Positions 1 through 9,670 of a DNA stretch of 64,000 nt are shown piece after piece; within the stretch, counting starts at the first letter, position 1, and every line of letters begins with the position of its first letter. This stretch comes from Microbispora oryzae. GTDB taxonomy: Bacteria; Actinomycetota; Actinomycetes; Streptosporangiales; Streptosporangiaceae. Below the pieces are notes generated by a model that saw only the letters and a list, made by a program, of their open reading frames with translations, searched no databases and was not told the DNA's origin. The stretch lies in NCBI RefSeq assembly GCF_017896165.1, contig NZ_JAFCNB010000006.1:186001-250000 (forward strand). Direction: 5' to 3'. Position numbers and translations under genes: made by a program.

Positions 1-1304
1 CTCAGGAAGCCCTCGTAGTTGCGCTGCTGCAGCTGGCTCTCGATCTGCTTGACCGTGTCCAGACCAACACCAACCATGATCAGAATGCTGGTCCCTCCGA
101 ACGGGAAGTTCTGGCTCGCTCCGGCCACCGCCAGCGCGATGATCGGGATCAGCGAGATGACTCCCAGATACGGAGCGCCGGCGGCGGTGAGCCGCGTGAG
201 CACGAAGTTCAGGTACTCGGCGGTCGGCCGGCCCGGACGGATGCCCGGGATGAACCCACCGTACTTCTTCATGTTGTCGGCCACTTCAACGGGGTTGAAG
301 GTGATGGACACGTAGAAGTACGTGAAGAAGATGATGAGGAGGAAGAAGGTGGCCATGTAGACCGGGTGGTCGCCGCGCACCAGGTTCTGCGCCAGCCACT
401 CCACCACCACGTTCGACTGCTGGTTGGCCCCGAACAGGGTCACCACCAGCTGGGGCAGGTAGAGGAGCGACGAGGCGAAGATGACCGGGATGATGCCCGC
501 GGTGTTCACCTTCATCGGGATGTAGGTCGAGGTGCCGCCGTACATCCGGCGGCCCACCATCCGCTTGGCGTACTGGACGGGGATGCGGCGCTGGGCCTGC
601 TCGATGAAGACGACGACCGCGATCATCACGATGCCGACGATCATCACGACGACGAACTTGAACGGGCTCAGCCGGTAGATGCTCAGCAGCTCGGACGGGA
701 AGACCGCGATCACCTGAGTGAAGATCAGGATCGACATGCCGTTGCCGACGCCGCGGTCGGTCACGAGCTCACCCAGCCACATGATCACGGCGGTGCCTGC
801 GGTCATCGTGACGACCATCGTGACCAGCGGGAAGATGTCCTGGCTCAGCAGGATCTGCTCCTTGCAGCTCGGGAAGAGCTGACCGCTGCGGGCCAGAGCC
901 ACGAACGCCGTCGACTGCAGGATGGCGAGACCGATGGTCAGGTACCGCGTGTACTGCGTGATCCTCGCGGTGCCCGCCTGGCCCTCCTTCTTCAGGGCCT
1001 CCAGGCGGGGAATCACCACCGTCAGCAGCTGCAGGATGATGCTCGCCGTGATGTACGGCATGATTCCGAGCGCGAACACTGAAAGTTTCAGAAGCGCGCC
1101 GCCACTGAAGAGCTGAACCATCCCGTAGATGTTGCCGGCGTCGCCGGACTGGGCCTGGTCCAGACAGAGGCGGACGTTCGCGGCGTTGACGCCGGGGGTG
1201 GGAAGCACCGAGCCCAGCCGGAACAGCGCGATGATGCCCAAGGTGAAGAGCAGCTTCTTGCGCAGGTCCGGCGTCCGGAATGCCCGGGTAATCGCGGTTA
1301 GCAC
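1..1304 (-). CDS. secY: Protein translocase subunit SecY (3' end cut by window edge)
   Basis: SecY is the channel-forming subunit of the SecYEG translocon in the cytoplasmic membrane and threads unfolded preproteins outward together with SecE and SecA. About 434 codons are visible. The reading begins MLTAITRAFRTPDLRKKLLF and runs through a series of hydrophobic helices, with the family pattern GGALLKLSVFALGIMPYITA near residue 75 and a cytoplasmic loop with FIEQAQRRIPVQYAKR. The start is GTG at 1304, preceded by AGGAGG at 1309-1314. About 180 bp separate it from rplO upstream in the spc operon. The last few codons and the stop lie outside the window. Confidence 0.97.
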   Translation of the reverse strand, partial: MLTAITRAFRTPDLRKKLLFTLGIIALFRLGSVLPTPGVNAANVRLCLDQAQSGDAGNIYGMVQLFSGGALLKLSVFALGIMPYITASIILQLLTVVIPRLEALKKEGQAGTARITQYTRYLTIGLAILQSTAFVALARSGQLFPSCKEQILLSQDIFPLVTMVVTMTAGTAVIMWLGELVTDRGVGNGMSILIFTQVIAVFPSELLSIYRLSPFKFVVVMIVGIVMIAVVVFIEQAQRRIPVQYAKRMVGRRMYGGTSTYIPMKVNTAGIIPVIFASSLLYLPQLVVTLFGANQQSNVVVEWLAQNLVRGDHPVYMATFFLLIIFFTYFYVSITFNPVEVADNMKKYGGFIPGIRPGRPTAEYLNFVLTRLTAAGAPYLGVISLIPIIALAVAGASQNFPFGGTSILIMVGVGLDTVKQIESQLQQRNYEGFL

Positions 1305-1485
1305 GGTCCCTCCTGCGCGCCAGTGACGCGGTGACGGTCGGTGACGGCCTGGAAGGCGTCCCACGACATGACTTGTTGCCAATGAGCTAGTCGGGCCGCG
1401 AAGCGAGCCCGCTGCCCAGCGAACTCTAACGCACTACGGGCGCGGAGGCTCATAACGAACCTCCGCGCCTCGCGCAGCATCATGC

Positions 1486-1941
1486 CTACAGCTCGGAAAC
1501 CGAGCCGCCGGCCGCGGCGATCTTCTCCTTGGCGGACGCCGAGAAGGCGTGCGCCTGCACGTTGACCGCCACAGAGATCTCACCGGTACCCAGCACCTTG
1601 ACGAGCTGGTTCTTGCGGACCGCACCCCGGGCGACGAGCTCGTCGACCGTGACGGCGCCACCCTCGGGGAAGAACTCCCCGATCCGGTCCAGGTTGACGA
1701 CCTGGTAGGTCGTCTTGAACAGCGCGTTCGAGAAGCCCTTCAGCTTCGGCAGCCGCCGCTGGAGCGGAATCTGGCCGCCCTCGAAGCCCGGCATCACGTT
1801 GTTGCGAGCCTTGGTGCCCTTGGTGCCCCGACCGGCCGTCTTGCCCTTGGAGCCCTCGCCGCGGCCCTTGCGGACCTTGGCCTTGTTGGCGCCGGGGGCG
1901 GGACGGAGGTCGTGCAGCTTGAGCGGAGCGTTCTCAGTCAT
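1486..1941 (-). CDS. rplO: 50S ribosomal protein L15
   Basis: L15 is a large-subunit assembly protein. The 151 residues open with [20 protein letters not shown] and continue into the glycine/basic N-terminal extension [17 protein letters not shown] that penetrates 23S rRNA, followed by [19 protein letters not shown], which is diagnostic of the family. It sits 2 bp after rpmD in the spc operon, so the two are almost certainly translationally coupled. Length and domain content are normal for actinobacteria. Confidence 0.98.
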   Translation of the reverse strand: MTENAPLKLHDLRPAPGANKAKVRKGRGEGSKGKTAGRGTKGTKARNNVMPGFEGGQIPLQRRLPKLKGFSNALFKTTYQVVNLDRIGEFFPEGGAVTVDELVARGAVRKNQLVKVLGTGEISVAVNVQAHAFSASAKEKIAAAGGSVSEL

Positions 1942-1943
1942 GA

Positions 1944-2126
1944 CTAGTCGACCTCTTCAACAACGACGAGGTGCGTCACCACGGCGACCATGCCACGGAT
2001 CTCGGGGCGGTCCTCCTTGACGACGACGTCGCCGATTCGCTTCAGGCCCAGCGAGCGCAGCGAGTCACGCTGGTTCTGCTTGCCACCGATCTTCGATCGG
2101 ACCTGGGTGATCTTGAGACGAGCCAT
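1944..2126 (-). CDS. rpmD: 50S ribosomal protein L30
   Basis: A 60-residue L30, a small large-subunit protein. It starts [20 protein letters not shown] and contains the typical [20 protein letters not shown] stretch followed by a short C-terminal beta strand. It lies between rpsE (3 bp upstream) and rplO (2 bp downstream), the standard order of a bacterial spc operon. Confidence 0.97.
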   Translation of the reverse strand: MARLKITQVRSKIGGKQNQRDSLRSLGLKRIGDVVVKEDRPEIRGMVAVVTHLVVVEEVD

Positions 2127-2129
2127 CGG

Positions 2130-2762
2130 CTAGCTCACCGCCTTCGCCGCGGCCGCGGCCTCAGCGAGGCCCTCAGCGCGGGCCTTGAGCATCGCCTTGG
2201 GGGCGACGTCCTCGATCGGGAGGCCACGGCGGGCGGCGATCTCCTCGGGCCTGCTGAGGCCCTTCAGAGCCGCCACGGTGGCGTGCACGATGTTGATCGG
2301 GTTGTCCGAGCCGAGCGACTTCGACAGCACGTCGTGGATGCCGGCGCACTCCAGCACCGCGCGCACCGGGCCACCCGCGATGACACCGGTACCGGCCGAG
2401 GCCGGACGCAGCAGCACGACGCCCGCGGCGTCCTCGCCCTGCACGGTGTGCGGAATCGTGCCCTGGATGCGCGGCACCTTGAAGAAGTGCTTCTTGGCCT
2501 CCTCGACGCCCTTGGCGATCGCCGCGGGCACCTCCTTGGCCTTGCCGTATCCGACGCCGACGAGGCCGTTGCCGTCGCCGACGATGACCAGCGCGGTGAA
2601 GCTGAAGCGCCGGCCACCCTTCACGACCTTGGCCACTCGGTTGATCTTCACGACGCGCTCGATGTACGAGACGCCCTTGTCTGCGGCGCCACCGCGGCGA
2701 TCGTCACGACGGTCACGCCGCTCGCCACCGCCGCCTGCACCGCGACGCGGAGCTGCAGCCAT
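2130..2762 (-). CDS. rpsE: 30S ribosomal protein S5
   Basis: S5 contributes to decoding accuracy and to the mRNA entry site helicase activity. The protein has 210 residues. After residue 25 it matches the family: an N-terminal double-stranded-RNA-binding-like domain with [20 protein letters not shown], then the C-terminal domain with [20 protein letters not shown]. The first 28 residues are an Arg/Gly/Asp-rich extension ([20 protein letters not shown]) that is absent from E. coli S5. S3 (rpsC) in this window carries a similar low-complexity tail. It lies 37 bp after rplR. Confidence 0.97.
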   Translation of the reverse strand: MAAAPRRGAGGGGERRDRRDDRRGGAADKGVSYIERVVKINRVAKVVKGGRRFSFTALVIVGDGNGLVGVGYGKAKEVPAAIAKGVEEAKKHFFKVPRIQGTIPHTVQGEDAAGVVLLRPASAGTGVIAGGPVRAVLECAGIHDVLSKSLGSDNPINIVHATVAALKGLSRPEEIAARRGLPIEDVAPKAMLKARAEGLAEAAAAAKAVS

Positions 2763-2799
2763 CAGTGGTTCCTCTTCTCATTGCTCGTAGGACGGGCCA

Positions 2800-3183
2800 T
2801 CAGAAATCCAGCCCGCCTTCACGGGCGCTGTCCGCGAGGGCGGCCAGCCGCCCCGCGTAGCGGTTACCGCCACGGTCGAACACGACGGCGGTGATCCCGG
2901 CGCTCTTGGCCCGCTGAGCGAGGAGCTCGCCGACCTTCTTCGCCTTGTCCGTCTTGTCGCCCTCGGCGCCGCGGAGCGCGGTGTCCATCGTCGACGCGCT
3001 CACCAGCGTGTGGCCCTTGGTGTCGTCGACGATCTGGACGAACAGGTGCCGAGTGGAGCGGTTGACGACCAGACGCGGCCGCTCGGCCGTACCGAAGACG
3101 TTCTTGCGGACGCGGTTGTGCCGACGGGCCCGCGAGACCGTGCGGGCGGCCGTGTGCTTGCCGAACGCAGTCCTGCCAGCCAT
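2800..3183 (-). CDS. rplR: 50S ribosomal protein L18
   Basis: L18 binds 5S rRNA and helps place it in the central protuberance. The 127 residues begin [20 protein letters not shown] and include [20 protein letters not shown] and a C-terminal [20 protein letters not shown], both family hallmarks. It is separated from rplF by only 2 bp. The N-terminal basic extension is about 15 residues longer than in E. coli, which is usual in actinomycetes. Confidence 0.97.
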   Translation of the reverse strand: MAGRTAFGKHTAARTVSRARRHNRVRKNVFGTAERPRLVVNRSTRHLFVQIVDDTKGHTLVSASTMDTALRGAEGDKTDKAKKVGELLAQRAKSAGITAVVFDRGGNRYAGRLAALADSAREGGLDF

Positions 3184-3185
3184 GA

Positions 3186-3728
3186 CTACTTACCAGCCTT
3201 TCCGACCTTGCGGCGGACAACCTCGCCCTGGTAGCGCACGCCCTTGCCCTTGTACGGGTCGGGCTTGCGCAACTTGCGGATGTTCGCGGCGACCTCGCCG
3301 ACCTTCTGCTTGTCGATGCCGTCCACGTGGAACAGGGTCGGCCGCTCGACGCGGAAGCTGATGCCCTCCGGCGCGTCCACGATGACCGGGTGGCTGAAGC
3401 CCAGCGAGAACTCCAGCTGCGTCGGGCCCTTGGCCGCGACGCGGTAACCCACGCCGACGATCTCCAGCGTCTTCGTGTAGCCCTGCGTGACGCCGGCCAC
3501 CATGTTGGCGATCAGCGTGCGGGACAGGCCGTGCAGCGCCCGGACCTTGTTCTCGTCGTTCGGGCGGGAGACGGCGATGGTGCCGTCCTCGCCCCGCGAG
3601 ACCTCGATCGGGTCGGCGACGGTGTGAGTGAGCGTGCCCTTCGGCCCCTTGACCTGAACGTTCCGGCCATCGATGGCGATGTCGACACCCGCAGGTACGG
3701 GGATGGGCAGCCGTCCGATTCGTGACAT
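3186..3728 (-). CDS. rplF: 50S ribosomal protein L6
   Basis: L6 lies near the factor-binding site of the large subunit. I take the ATG at 3728 ([14 protein letters not shown]) rather than a longer in-frame start at 3785, because this is the conserved N-terminus of the family; the protein is then 180 residues. Two repeated alpha/beta domains are visible, the second with [20 protein letters not shown], and the C-terminal signature [16 protein letters not shown] is intact. rplR follows after 2 bp and rpsH precedes it by 19 bp. Confidence 0.98.
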   Translation of the reverse strand: MSRIGRLPIPVPAGVDIAIDGRNVQVKGPKGTLTHTVADPIEVSRGEDGTIAVSRPNDENKVRALHGLSRTLIANMVAGVTQGYTKTLEIVGVGYRVAAKGPTQLEFSLGFSHPVIVDAPEGISFRVERPTLFHVDGIDKQKVGEVAANIRKLRKPDPYKGKGVRYQGEVVRRKVGKAGK

Positions 3729-3747
3729 GCTGTGGTTCCTCCCCTCG

Positions 3748-4146
3748 TTACCAGACGTAGGCGAGGACTTCCCCGCCCACTCCACGCTTGCCTGCCTGCC
3801 TGTCCGTCATCAGGCCGCTGGACGTCGAGATGATCGCGACGCCCAGGCCTCCCAGGACCCGGGGCAGGTTGTCCTTCTGCGCGTAGACCCGCAGACCGGG
3901 CTTGGACACCCGGCGCAGGCCCGCGATCGCACGCTCGCGGCTGGGCCCGAACTTGAGCTCCACCACGAGGTTCTTGCCGACCTTGGCGTCCTCGACGTTC
4001 CAGGCCTGGATGTAACCCTCCTGCTGGAGGATCTCCGCGATGTGGGCCTTGAGCTTCGAGTAGGGCATGCTCACGGTGTCGTGATAGGCCGAGTTCGCGT
4101 TACGCAGACGCGTCAGCATGTCTGCGATCGGGTCGGTCATCGTCAT
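3748..4146 (-). CDS. rpsH: 30S ribosomal protein S8
   Basis: S8 is a primary 16S rRNA-binding protein and, in E. coli, the translational repressor of the spc operon. The 132-residue product starts [20 protein letters not shown]; an alternative ATG two codons later is possible, but the GAGGAAGG ribosome-binding site fits the first ATG better. The C-terminal [19 protein letters not shown] is the family signature. A 139-bp gap separates it from rpsN upstream, longer than the other junctions of this operon. Confidence 0.97.
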   Translation of the reverse strand: MTMTDPIADMLTRLRNANSAYHDTVSMPYSKLKAHIAEILQQEGYIQAWNVEDAKVGKNLVVELKFGPSRERAIAGLRRVSKPGLRVYAQKDNLPRVLGGLGVAIISTSSGLMTDRQAGKRGVGGEVLAYVW

Positions 4147-4285
4147 GGCCGGTGGCCTTCCTCACCGCGGTTTCCGCTCGTTCGATTCGTGTCTCCGACA
4201 CGCGGCGGACCTGCGGTGTGGTCGTGGGCGCCGTCACGGCGCCCGGTTGATATGACTTCTTGGTGCGGCCGGTTCGCCCGGGGGC

Positions 4286-4471
4286 TTACCAGCTCGACTT
4301 GGTGATGCCGGGCAGCTCGCCCCGGTGCGCCATCTCGCGGAAGCACACCCGGCAGAGCCCGAACTTGCGGTAGACAGCGCGCGGACGGCCGCAACGCGAA
4401 CAACGAGTGTACGCCCGGACCTCGAACTTCTGCTTGCGCGCTGCCTTGACCCTCAGCGACGTCTTCGCCAT
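4286..4471 (-). CDS. rpsN: 30S ribosomal protein S14, zinc-binding (type Z)
   Basis: A 61-residue S14 of the short zinc-ribbon form. It begins [20 protein letters not shown] and carries a CxxC...CxxC knuckle, visible as CSRCGRP and CRVCFRE, that binds zinc. The end, [15 protein letters not shown], is typical. This is the constitutive C+ paralogue; actinobacteria usually keep a zinc-free C- S14 elsewhere under zinc control. It lies 2 bp after rplE. Longer in-frame upstream starts would extend into rplE and are not conserved. Confidence 0.97.
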   Translation of the reverse strand: MAKTSLRVKAARKQKFEVRAYTRCSRCGRPRAVYRKFGLCRVCFREMAHRGELPGITKSSW

Positions 4472-4473
4472 GA

Positions 4474-5049
4474 TCAGGCCTCCTTGAAGGGGAAGCCGAG
4501 GAGCTTCAGCAGCGCCCGGCCCTCGTCGTCGTTCTTCGCGGTGGTCACGACCGTGATGTCCATGCCCCGCTGCCGGTCGACCTTGTCCTGGTCGACCTCG
4601 TGGAACATGACCTGCTCGGTCAGGCCGAAGGTGTAGTTGCCGTTGCCGTCGAACTGCTTCGGCGACAGGCCACGGAAGTCGCGGATACGCGGCAGCGCCA
4701 GGGACAGCAGACGGTCGAGGAACTCCCACATGCGGTCGCCGCGCAGCGTCACGTGCGCGCCGATCGGCATGCCCTCGCGGAGCTTGAACTGCGCGATGGA
4801 CTTGCGGGCGCGGGCGACGGCCGGCTTCTGACCGGTGATGGCCGTGAGGTCGCGGACGGCGCCCTCGATCAGCTTGGAGTCACGGGCCGCCTCGCCGACA
4901 CCCATGTTCACCTTGATCTTGGTGATCGTGGGCACCAGCATGATGTTCTCGATGCCGAGTTCCTCGCGCAGCTTCGCGATGATCTCCTCGCGGTAGCGCT
5001 GCTTGAGGCGCGGAACGGGGCGCGCGGTCTCAGTCGTCGTGGCGGTCAT
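4474..5049 (-). CDS. rplE: 50S ribosomal protein L5
   Basis: L5 binds 5S rRNA and contacts the P-site tRNA. The protein has 191 residues: an actinobacterial N-terminal extension ([15 protein letters not shown]), then [20 protein letters not shown] and [20 protein letters not shown], followed by the conserved [20 protein letters not shown] near the C-terminus. Its ATG overlaps the rplX stop codon as TGATG, so translation of the two is coupled. Confidence 0.98.
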   Translation of the reverse strand: MTATTTETARPVPRLKQRYREEIIAKLREELGIENIMLVPTITKIKVNMGVGEAARDSKLIEGAVRDLTAITGQKPAVARARKSIAQFKLREGMPIGAHVTLRGDRMWEFLDRLLSLALPRIRDFRGLSPKQFDGNGNYTFGLTEQVMFHEVDQDKVDRQRGMDITVVTTAKNDDEGRALLKLLGFPFKEA

Positions 5050-5363
5050 CAGTCGTCCTCACCCGTCGCCTCGGCGTCGCTCTTCGCGGCGGCCTTCTTC
5101 TCGGGCTTCGCATCCTTCTCGCCATCCTTGAGCTTCTTGACGTTGCTCACGTGGATGGGAGCCTCCATGGTCTGCACGCCGCCTTCCTTGGCGCCGCGCG
5201 GACCCTGGTTGGTCACCTTCGAGTGCTTCTTGATCATGTTGACGCCCTCGACCACCACGCGCTCCTCGCGGGGGAAAGCGGCGATGATCCGGCCCTTGGC
5301 GCCCTTGTCCTTGCCGGCGATGACCTGAACCAGGTCACCCTTCTTCACGTGCAGCTTCGGCAT
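5049..5363 (-). CDS. rplX: 50S ribosomal protein L24
   Basis: L24 is an early assembly protein of the large subunit. I use the ATG at 5363 ([20 protein letters not shown]), which overlaps the rplN stop as TGATG and lies 5 nt from GGAGGTG; a GTG one codon upstream would be too close to that site. The KOW motif is at residues 5-35. The C-terminal 20 residues are a charged Lys/Glu/Asp tail ([19 protein letters not shown]) beyond the conserved core. Total 104 residues. Confidence 0.97.
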   Translation of the reverse strand: MPKLHVKKGDLVQVIAGKDKGAKGRIIAAFPREERVVVEGVNMIKKHSKVTNQGPRGAKEGGVQTMEAPIHVSNVKKLKDGEKDAKPEKKAAAKSDAEATGEDD

Positions 5364-5731
5364 CACAGCACCTCCGGCGCGAGCGAGATGATGCGCATGA
5401 ACTTCTTGTCGCGCAGTTCACGGCCCACCGGGCCGAAGATGCGGGTGCCCCGAGGGTCACCGCTGTCCTTGATGATGACCGCGGCGTTCTCGTCGAAGCG
5501 GATGTAGGAGCCGTCGGGGCGGCGGCGCTCCTTGACGGTGCGCACCACGACAGCCTTGACAACGTCGCCTTTTTTCACGCCTCCGCCGGGAATGGCGTCC
5601 TTCACCGTCGCAACGATGATGTCGCCGATCCCCGCGTAGCGCCGACCCGAGCCGCCGAGCACCCGGATGCAGAGGATTTCCTTCGCACCCGTGTTGTCGG
5701 CGACCTTGAGCCGCGACTCCTGCTGGATCAC
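5363..5731 (-). CDS. rplN: 50S ribosomal protein L14
   Basis: L14 binds 23S rRNA at the subunit interface and is the first gene of the spc operon. The 122 residues begin [20 protein letters not shown] and contain the PROSITE-like signature [20 protein letters not shown] and a C-terminal [20 protein letters not shown]. There is no extension or truncation. A 188-bp gap to rpsQ upstream marks the boundary with the S10 operon; I see no convincing promoter there. Confidence 0.98.
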   Translation of the reverse strand: MIQQESRLKVADNTGAKEILCIRVLGGSGRRYAGIGDIIVATVKDAIPGGGVKKGDVVKAVVVRTVKERRRPDGSYIRFDENAAVIIKDSGDPRGTRIFGPVGRELRDKKFMRIISLAPEVL

Positions 5732-5919
5732 GTCTACTCCTGTTTGTCGTGCCGGTTCTCACCGTCGCGGTGAGCCTGGCCGAACCCGATGTGGTCTTTT
5801 TCCCTCGGTCACAGCCGTACGACCGTCACCGCGGGCGGACGGGCCGCCGAGCGGTTCCGTCCCTTGGACACCGTCATGGGGGGTGGTCTCCCACCCCCCA
5901 CGAGGCGCGTCTGGTTGTG

Positions 5920-6222
5920 TTACTTGGCCTTCTCGAGGATCTCCACGACCCGCCAGCGCTTGGTGGCCGACAGGGGCCGGGTCTCCATCAGCAGAACCCG
6001 GTCGCCGATGCCGCAGGAGTTCTGCTCGTCGTGCGCCTTGTACTTGGTCGTCCGGCGGATGACCTTGCCGTAGAGGGGGTGCTTGACGCGGTCCTCGACG
6101 GCGACGACGACGGTCTTGTCCATCTTGTCGCTGACGACGAGGCCCTCACGGGTCTTGCGGTAGTTCCGCTGCGCGGCCGGCGTGGCCTCGGCGGTTTCGG
6201 TGGACTCAGTTGTCTCAGCCAT
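5920..6222 (-). CDS. rpsQ: 30S ribosomal protein S17
   Basis: S17 is a primary 16S rRNA-binding protein. The 100-residue product has an extra N-terminal segment rich in Thr and Glu ([19 protein letters not shown]) before the conserved [20 protein letters not shown]. The OB-fold core with [20 protein letters not shown] is intact, as is [19 protein letters not shown]. Its start overlaps the end of rpmC by 8 nt. It is the last gene of the S10 operon here. Confidence 0.97.
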   Translation of the reverse strand: MAETTESTETAEATPAAQRNYRKTREGLVVSDKMDKTVVVAVEDRVKHPLYGKVIRRTTKYKAHDEQNSCGIGDRVLLMETRPLSATKRWRVVEILEKAK

Positions 6223-6451
6223 CGCTCGGCTCCTTCTCGACCGTGACGATGCCCAGCTCGCGCTCGCGCATCACGGTGTAGATACGGGCGATCTCGCGGC
6301 GGACGGCACGCAGCCGACCGTGGCTCTCCAACTGCCCCGTCGCCGACTGGAAGCGGAGGTTGAACAGCTCCTCCTTCGCCTCCTTGAGCTTCTGGACGAG
6401 GACGTCCTGGTCCTCGATACGCAGCTCCGCGGCGGTCAGACCCTTAGCCAT
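6215..6451 (-). CDS. rpmC: 50S ribosomal protein L29
   Basis: L29 sits at the polypeptide exit tunnel near the SRP and trigger-factor docking site. I take the ATG at 6451 ([20 protein letters not shown]), which overlaps the rplP stop as TGATG, in preference to a GTG one codon upstream. The 78 residues form the usual helical hairpin with [15 protein letters not shown] and [18 protein letters not shown]. It overlaps rpsQ by 8 nt. Confidence 0.97.
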   Translation of the reverse strand: MAKGLTAAELRIEDQDVLVQKLKEAKEELFNLRFQSATGQLESHGRLRAVRREIARIYTVMRERELGIVTVEKEPSDG

Positions 6452-6870
6452 CACGCCTCACCCACTTCACGCTTGACAAAACGGCACTTCATGGGGAGCT
6501 TGTGCATCGCGCGGCGCATGGCCTCACGGGCCACGGGCTCGGCGACGCCGGACAGCTCGAACATGACTCGGCCGGGCTTCACATTGGCGATCCACCACTC
6601 CGGAGAACCCTTACCGGAACCCATGCGGGTCTCGGCCGGCTTCTTGGTCAGAGGGCGGTCAGGGAAGATGTTGATCCAGACCTTTCCGCCACGGCGGATG
6701 TGCCGGGTCATGGCGATACGCGCGGCCTCGATCTGGCGGTTGGTCACATAAGAGTGCTCAAGCGCCTGGATGCCGAACTCGCCGAACACGACCCGGGTAC
6801 CGCCCTTGGCGGCTCCGCTGCGGTCGGGCCGGTGCTGCTTGCGGTGCTTGACCCTGCGCGGGATCAGCAT
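6451..6870 (-). CDS. rplP: 50S ribosomal protein L16
   Basis: L16 organises the aminoacyl-tRNA site of the large subunit. The 139-residue protein starts [20 protein letters not shown] and shows [20 protein letters not shown] and [19 protein letters not shown], followed by [19 protein letters not shown]. All are diagnostic. It begins 2 bp after rpsC ends and is coupled to rpmC by a 1-nt overlap. Confidence 0.98.
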   Translation of the reverse strand: MLIPRRVKHRKQHRPDRSGAAKGGTRVVFGEFGIQALEHSYVTNRQIEAARIAMTRHIRRGGKVWINIFPDRPLTKKPAETRMGSGKGSPEWWIANVKPGRVMFELSGVAEPVAREAMRRAMHKLPMKCRFVKREVGEA

Positions 6871-6872
6871 GG

Positions 6873-7727
6873 TCAGCTCCCTTCAGCACCCGGCTGCTCC
6901 GCCGGGCCCGTCTCGGGGGCGGCCTGCGCGGCCGCCTCAGTCCTGGGTGCGCGGTCGCCACGGCCTCCGGCCCCGCCGCCACGGCGGGGACGGTCGCCGC
7001 CGCCACGACGCGGACGGTCGCCCGCGCCACCGCGGCGGTCGTCGCGCTCACGACGCTGGCTCGCCCGGGCGCCGGCCGCAGCGGCCTCGCGCTCCTGGCG
7101 GCTCGTGGGAGCCTCGCCCTTGTAGATCCACACCTTCACGCCGATACGGCCGAAGGTGGTGCGGGCCTCGTAGAACCCGAAGTCGATGTCCGCGCGGAGG
7201 GTGTGCAGGGGCACGCGGCCCTCGCGGTAGAACTCCGAGCGGGACATCTCCGCGCCGCCGAGACGACCCGAGCACTGGACCCGGATGCCCTTGGCGCCGC
7301 TCTTCATGGCGGACTGCATGGCCTTCCGCATGGCCCGGCGGAACGAGACGCGGCTGGACAGCTGCTCGGCCACGCCCTGCGCGACGAGCTGCGCGTCGAT
7401 CTCGGGGTTCTTCACCTCGAGGATGTTCAGCTGGACCTGCTTCTTGGTCAGCTTCTCCAGGTCGCCGCGGATGCGGTCGGCCTCGGCGCCGCGGCGGCCG
7501 ATGACGATGCCCGGCCGGGCGGTGTGGATGTCGACCTGGACGCGGTCGGTCGTACGCTCGATCTCGACCTTGGAGATGCCGGCCCGCTCCATGCCCTTCT
7601 GCAGCATGCGGCGGATCGCCACGTCCTCGGCGACGTACGACTTGTACAGCTTGTCGGCGTACCACCGGCTCTTGAAGTCGGTCGTGATGCCGAGGCGGAA
7701 CCCGTGCGGGTTAACCTTCTGGCCCAC
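6873..7727 (-). CDS. rpsC: 30S ribosomal protein S3 with long Arg/Gly-rich tail
   Basis: S3 shapes the mRNA entry channel together with S4 and S5. The start is a GTG at 7727 that overlaps the rplV stop codon (TAGTG) and gives [20 protein letters not shown], the universal N-terminus. The KH type 2 domain is visible with [18 protein letters not shown] at about residues 62-79. The protein is 284 residues, against about 233 in E. coli. The extra 55-60 residues are a low-complexity tail with repeated RPRRGGG units and an acidic/Ala end. Confidence 0.97.
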   Translation of the reverse strand: MGQKVNPHGFRLGITTDFKSRWYADKLYKSYVAEDVAIRRMLQKGMERAGISKVEIERTTDRVQVDIHTARPGIVIGRRGAEADRIRGDLEKLTKKQVQLNILEVKNPEIDAQLVAQGVAEQLSSRVSFRRAMRKAMQSAMKSGAKGIRVQCSGRLGGAEMSRSEFYREGRVPLHTLRADIDFGFYEARTTFGRIGVKVWIYKGEAPTSRQEREAAAAGARASQRRERDDRRGGAGDRPRRGGGDRPRRGGGAGGRGDRAPRTEAAAQAAPETGPAEQPGAEGS

Positions 7728-8080
7728 TAGCGGGTCCTTCCCTTCGGCTCGCGGGACTCCACGATCACGGTGATGTGGCTCGTCCGCTTGTTGATCCGAT
7801 AGGCGCGACCCTGGGCACGCGGGCGGAACCGCTTCAGGGTCGGACCCTCGTCCACCCACGCACGGCTCACGAAGAGCGTGTCCCGGTCGAGCTTGAAGTT
7901 GTGCTCCGCGTTCGCGATCGCGCTCGAGAGCACCTTGTAGACGGTCTCGCTCGCCGACTGGGGAGCGAACTGCAGCACGGCCTGCGCCTCCGAAGCGGGC
8001 AGCCCGCGAATGAGGTCCACCACGCGGCGGGCCTTCCGGGGCGTGTGGCGCGCGTACCGCGCCTGTGCCCTGGCTTCCAT
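7727..8080 (-). CDS. rplV: 50S ribosomal protein L22
   Basis: L22 lines the polypeptide exit tunnel; its beta-hairpin contributes to macrolide and arrest-peptide responses. The 117 residues start [20 protein letters not shown] and contain [20 protein letters not shown] and the hairpin [20 protein letters not shown] without insertion or deletion, so no macrolide-resistance change is evident. It follows rpsS by 32 bp and overlaps rpsC by one nucleotide. Confidence 0.98.
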   Translation of the reverse strand: MEARAQARYARHTPRKARRVVDLIRGLPASEAQAVLQFAPQSASETVYKVLSSAIANAEHNFKLDRDTLFVSRAWVDEGPTLKRFRPRAQGRAYRINKRTSHITVIVESREPKGRTR

Positions 8081-8112
8081 CGCTGTCTCCTCTGATGCTT
8101 ACTAGAAGGCGC

Positions 8113-8391
8113 TTACCGCCGGCTGCGGCGGTCTTCCTTGACGTGGCTGCGGAAGGTCCGCGTGGGCGCGAACTCACCGAGCTTGTGGCCGATCATGGCC
8201 TCGGTGACGAACACGGGAACGTGCTTGCGGCCGTCGTGCACGGCGATCGTGTGACCGATCATGTCCGGCACGATCATGGAGCGCCGCGACCACGTCTTGA
8301 TGACGTTCTTGGTGCCCTTCTCGTTCTGGGCGTCCACCTTCTTCTGAAGGTGATCGTCCACGAAGGGACCCTTCTTAAGACTACGTGGCAT
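8113..8391 (-). CDS. rpsS: 30S ribosomal protein S19
   Basis: S19 sits in the head of the small subunit and forms intersubunit bridges. The 92-residue product is canonical: [20 protein letters not shown], then [20 protein letters not shown] and [20 protein letters not shown], ending in a basic [10 protein letters not shown]. It is 11 bp downstream of rplB and 32 bp upstream of rplV. Confidence 0.98.
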   Translation of the reverse strand: MPRSLKKGPFVDDHLQKKVDAQNEKGTKNVIKTWSRRSMIVPDMIGHTIAVHDGRKHVPVFVTEAMIGHKLGEFAPTRTFRSHVKEDRRSRR

Positions 8392-8402
8392 GTCGGCTGC
8401 TC

Positions 8403-9239
8403 CTACCGCTTCTTCCTCTTGCTCCGACGACGGATGATCAGCCGGTCGCTGGGCTTGTTGGGCTGACGGGTACGGCCCTCGGGCTTGCCCTTGGGGTTCA
8501 CCGGGTGGCGACCGCCGGAGGTCTTGCCCTCACCACCACCGTGCGGGTGGTCGACCGGGTTCATGGCGACACCGCGGACCGTGGGGCGCTTGCCCTTCCA
8601 GCGGTTACGGCCGGCCTTACCGATGTTGATGTTGGCCTGCTCGGTGTTGCCGACCTGGCCCACCGTCGCCCGGCAGCGCACGTCGACCTGGCGCATTTCG
8701 CCCGAGGGCATACGCAGCGTGGCGTAGGTGCCCTCCTTGGCCAGCAGCTGGATCTGCGCACCGGCGCTGCGACCCAGCTTCGCGCCGCCACCCGGACGCA
8801 GCTCCACCGCGTGGATGAAGGTACCGGTCGGGATGTTGCGCAGCGGCAGGCAGTTGCCCGGCTTGATGTCCGCCGCGGGGCCGTTCTCGACGCGGTCCCC
8901 CTGCTTGAGGCCGACCGGGGCGATGATGTACCGCTTCTCGCCGTCGGCGTAGTGGAGCAGCGCGATGCGGGAGGTCCGGTTCGGGTCGTACTCGATGTGC
9001 GCGACCTTGGCCGGGATCCCGTCCTTGTCGTGGCGGCGGAAGTCGATGATCCGGTAGGCGCGCTTGTGCCCGCCTCCCTGGTGCCGGGCGGTCACCCGGC
9101 CGTGCACGTTACGTCCGCCCTTGCTGTGCAGGGGGGCAAGCAGCGACTTCTCCGGAGTGCTGCGCGTGATCTCGGCGAAGTCCGAGACGCTCGCGCCGCG
9201 ACGACCCGGAGTCGTCGGCTTGTATTTACGGATGCCCAT
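8403..9239 (-). CDS. rplB: 50S ribosomal protein L2
   Basis: L2 is required for subunit association and supports the peptidyl-transferase centre. The protein has 278 residues, starting [20 protein letters not shown]. The RNA-binding domain carries [20 protein letters not shown], and the C-terminal signature [20 protein letters not shown] includes the conserved histidine of the E. coli His229 region. Its length matches the family. A 128-bp gap separates it from rplW upstream. Confidence 0.98.
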   Translation of the reverse strand: MGIRKYKPTTPGRRGASVSDFAEITRSTPEKSLLAPLHSKGGRNVHGRVTARHQGGGHKRAYRIIDFRRHDKDGIPAKVAHIEYDPNRTSRIALLHYADGEKRYIIAPVGLKQGDRVENGPAADIKPGNCLPLRNIPTGTFIHAVELRPGGGAKLGRSAGAQIQLLAKEGTYATLRMPSGEMRQVDVRCRATVGQVGNTEQANINIGKAGRNRWKGKRPTVRGVAMNPVDHPHGGGEGKTSGGRHPVNPKGKPEGRTRQPNKPSDRLIIRRRSKRKKR

Positions 9240-9367
9240 CTCTTTCGTTCATCCTTCGTCGGTTCGTACCGTGGAGGTCCGCCTCCCGGCGGTCCTCCCG
9301 GTGCTGACTACCGGGCCGGGACCCTCGCGCTGGGCGAGGGCCCACCGGCCCGCGTGCGGCGCTCGAG

Positions 9368-9670
9368 CTAGCCGATCTGACCGAAGATGTCGATCCGGTG
9401 GCCCTCGGCAAGGCTGACGATCGCCCGCTTGGTGCTGGGGCGCTGACCGAAGCCCGCCCGCGTCCGCTTGCGCTTCCCCTGGCGGTTGATCGTGTTCACG
9501 CTCGTCACCTTGACGCCGAAGATCTGCTCGACAGCGATCTTCACCTGCGTCTTGTTGGCGTTCTTGCGCACCAGGAAGGTGTACTTGTTGTGCTCATCGA
9601 TCAGGCCGTAGCTCTTCTCGGAGACGACCGGCTTGAGGATGATGTCGCGCGGGTCGGCGATCTTCTCCAT
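9368..9670 (-). CDS. rplW: 50S ribosomal protein L23
   Basis: L23 forms the docking site for trigger factor and SRP at the exit tunnel. The 100-residue protein starts [20 protein letters not shown] and contains [20 protein letters not shown], then the extended loop with [19 protein letters not shown]. Its ATG overlaps the rplD stop as TGATG. Confidence 0.97.
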   Translation of the reverse strand: MEKIADPRDIILKPVVSEKSYGLIDEHNKYTFLVRKNANKTQVKIAVEQIFGVKVTSVNTINRQGKRKRTRAGFGQRPSTKRAIVSLAEGHRIDIFGQIG

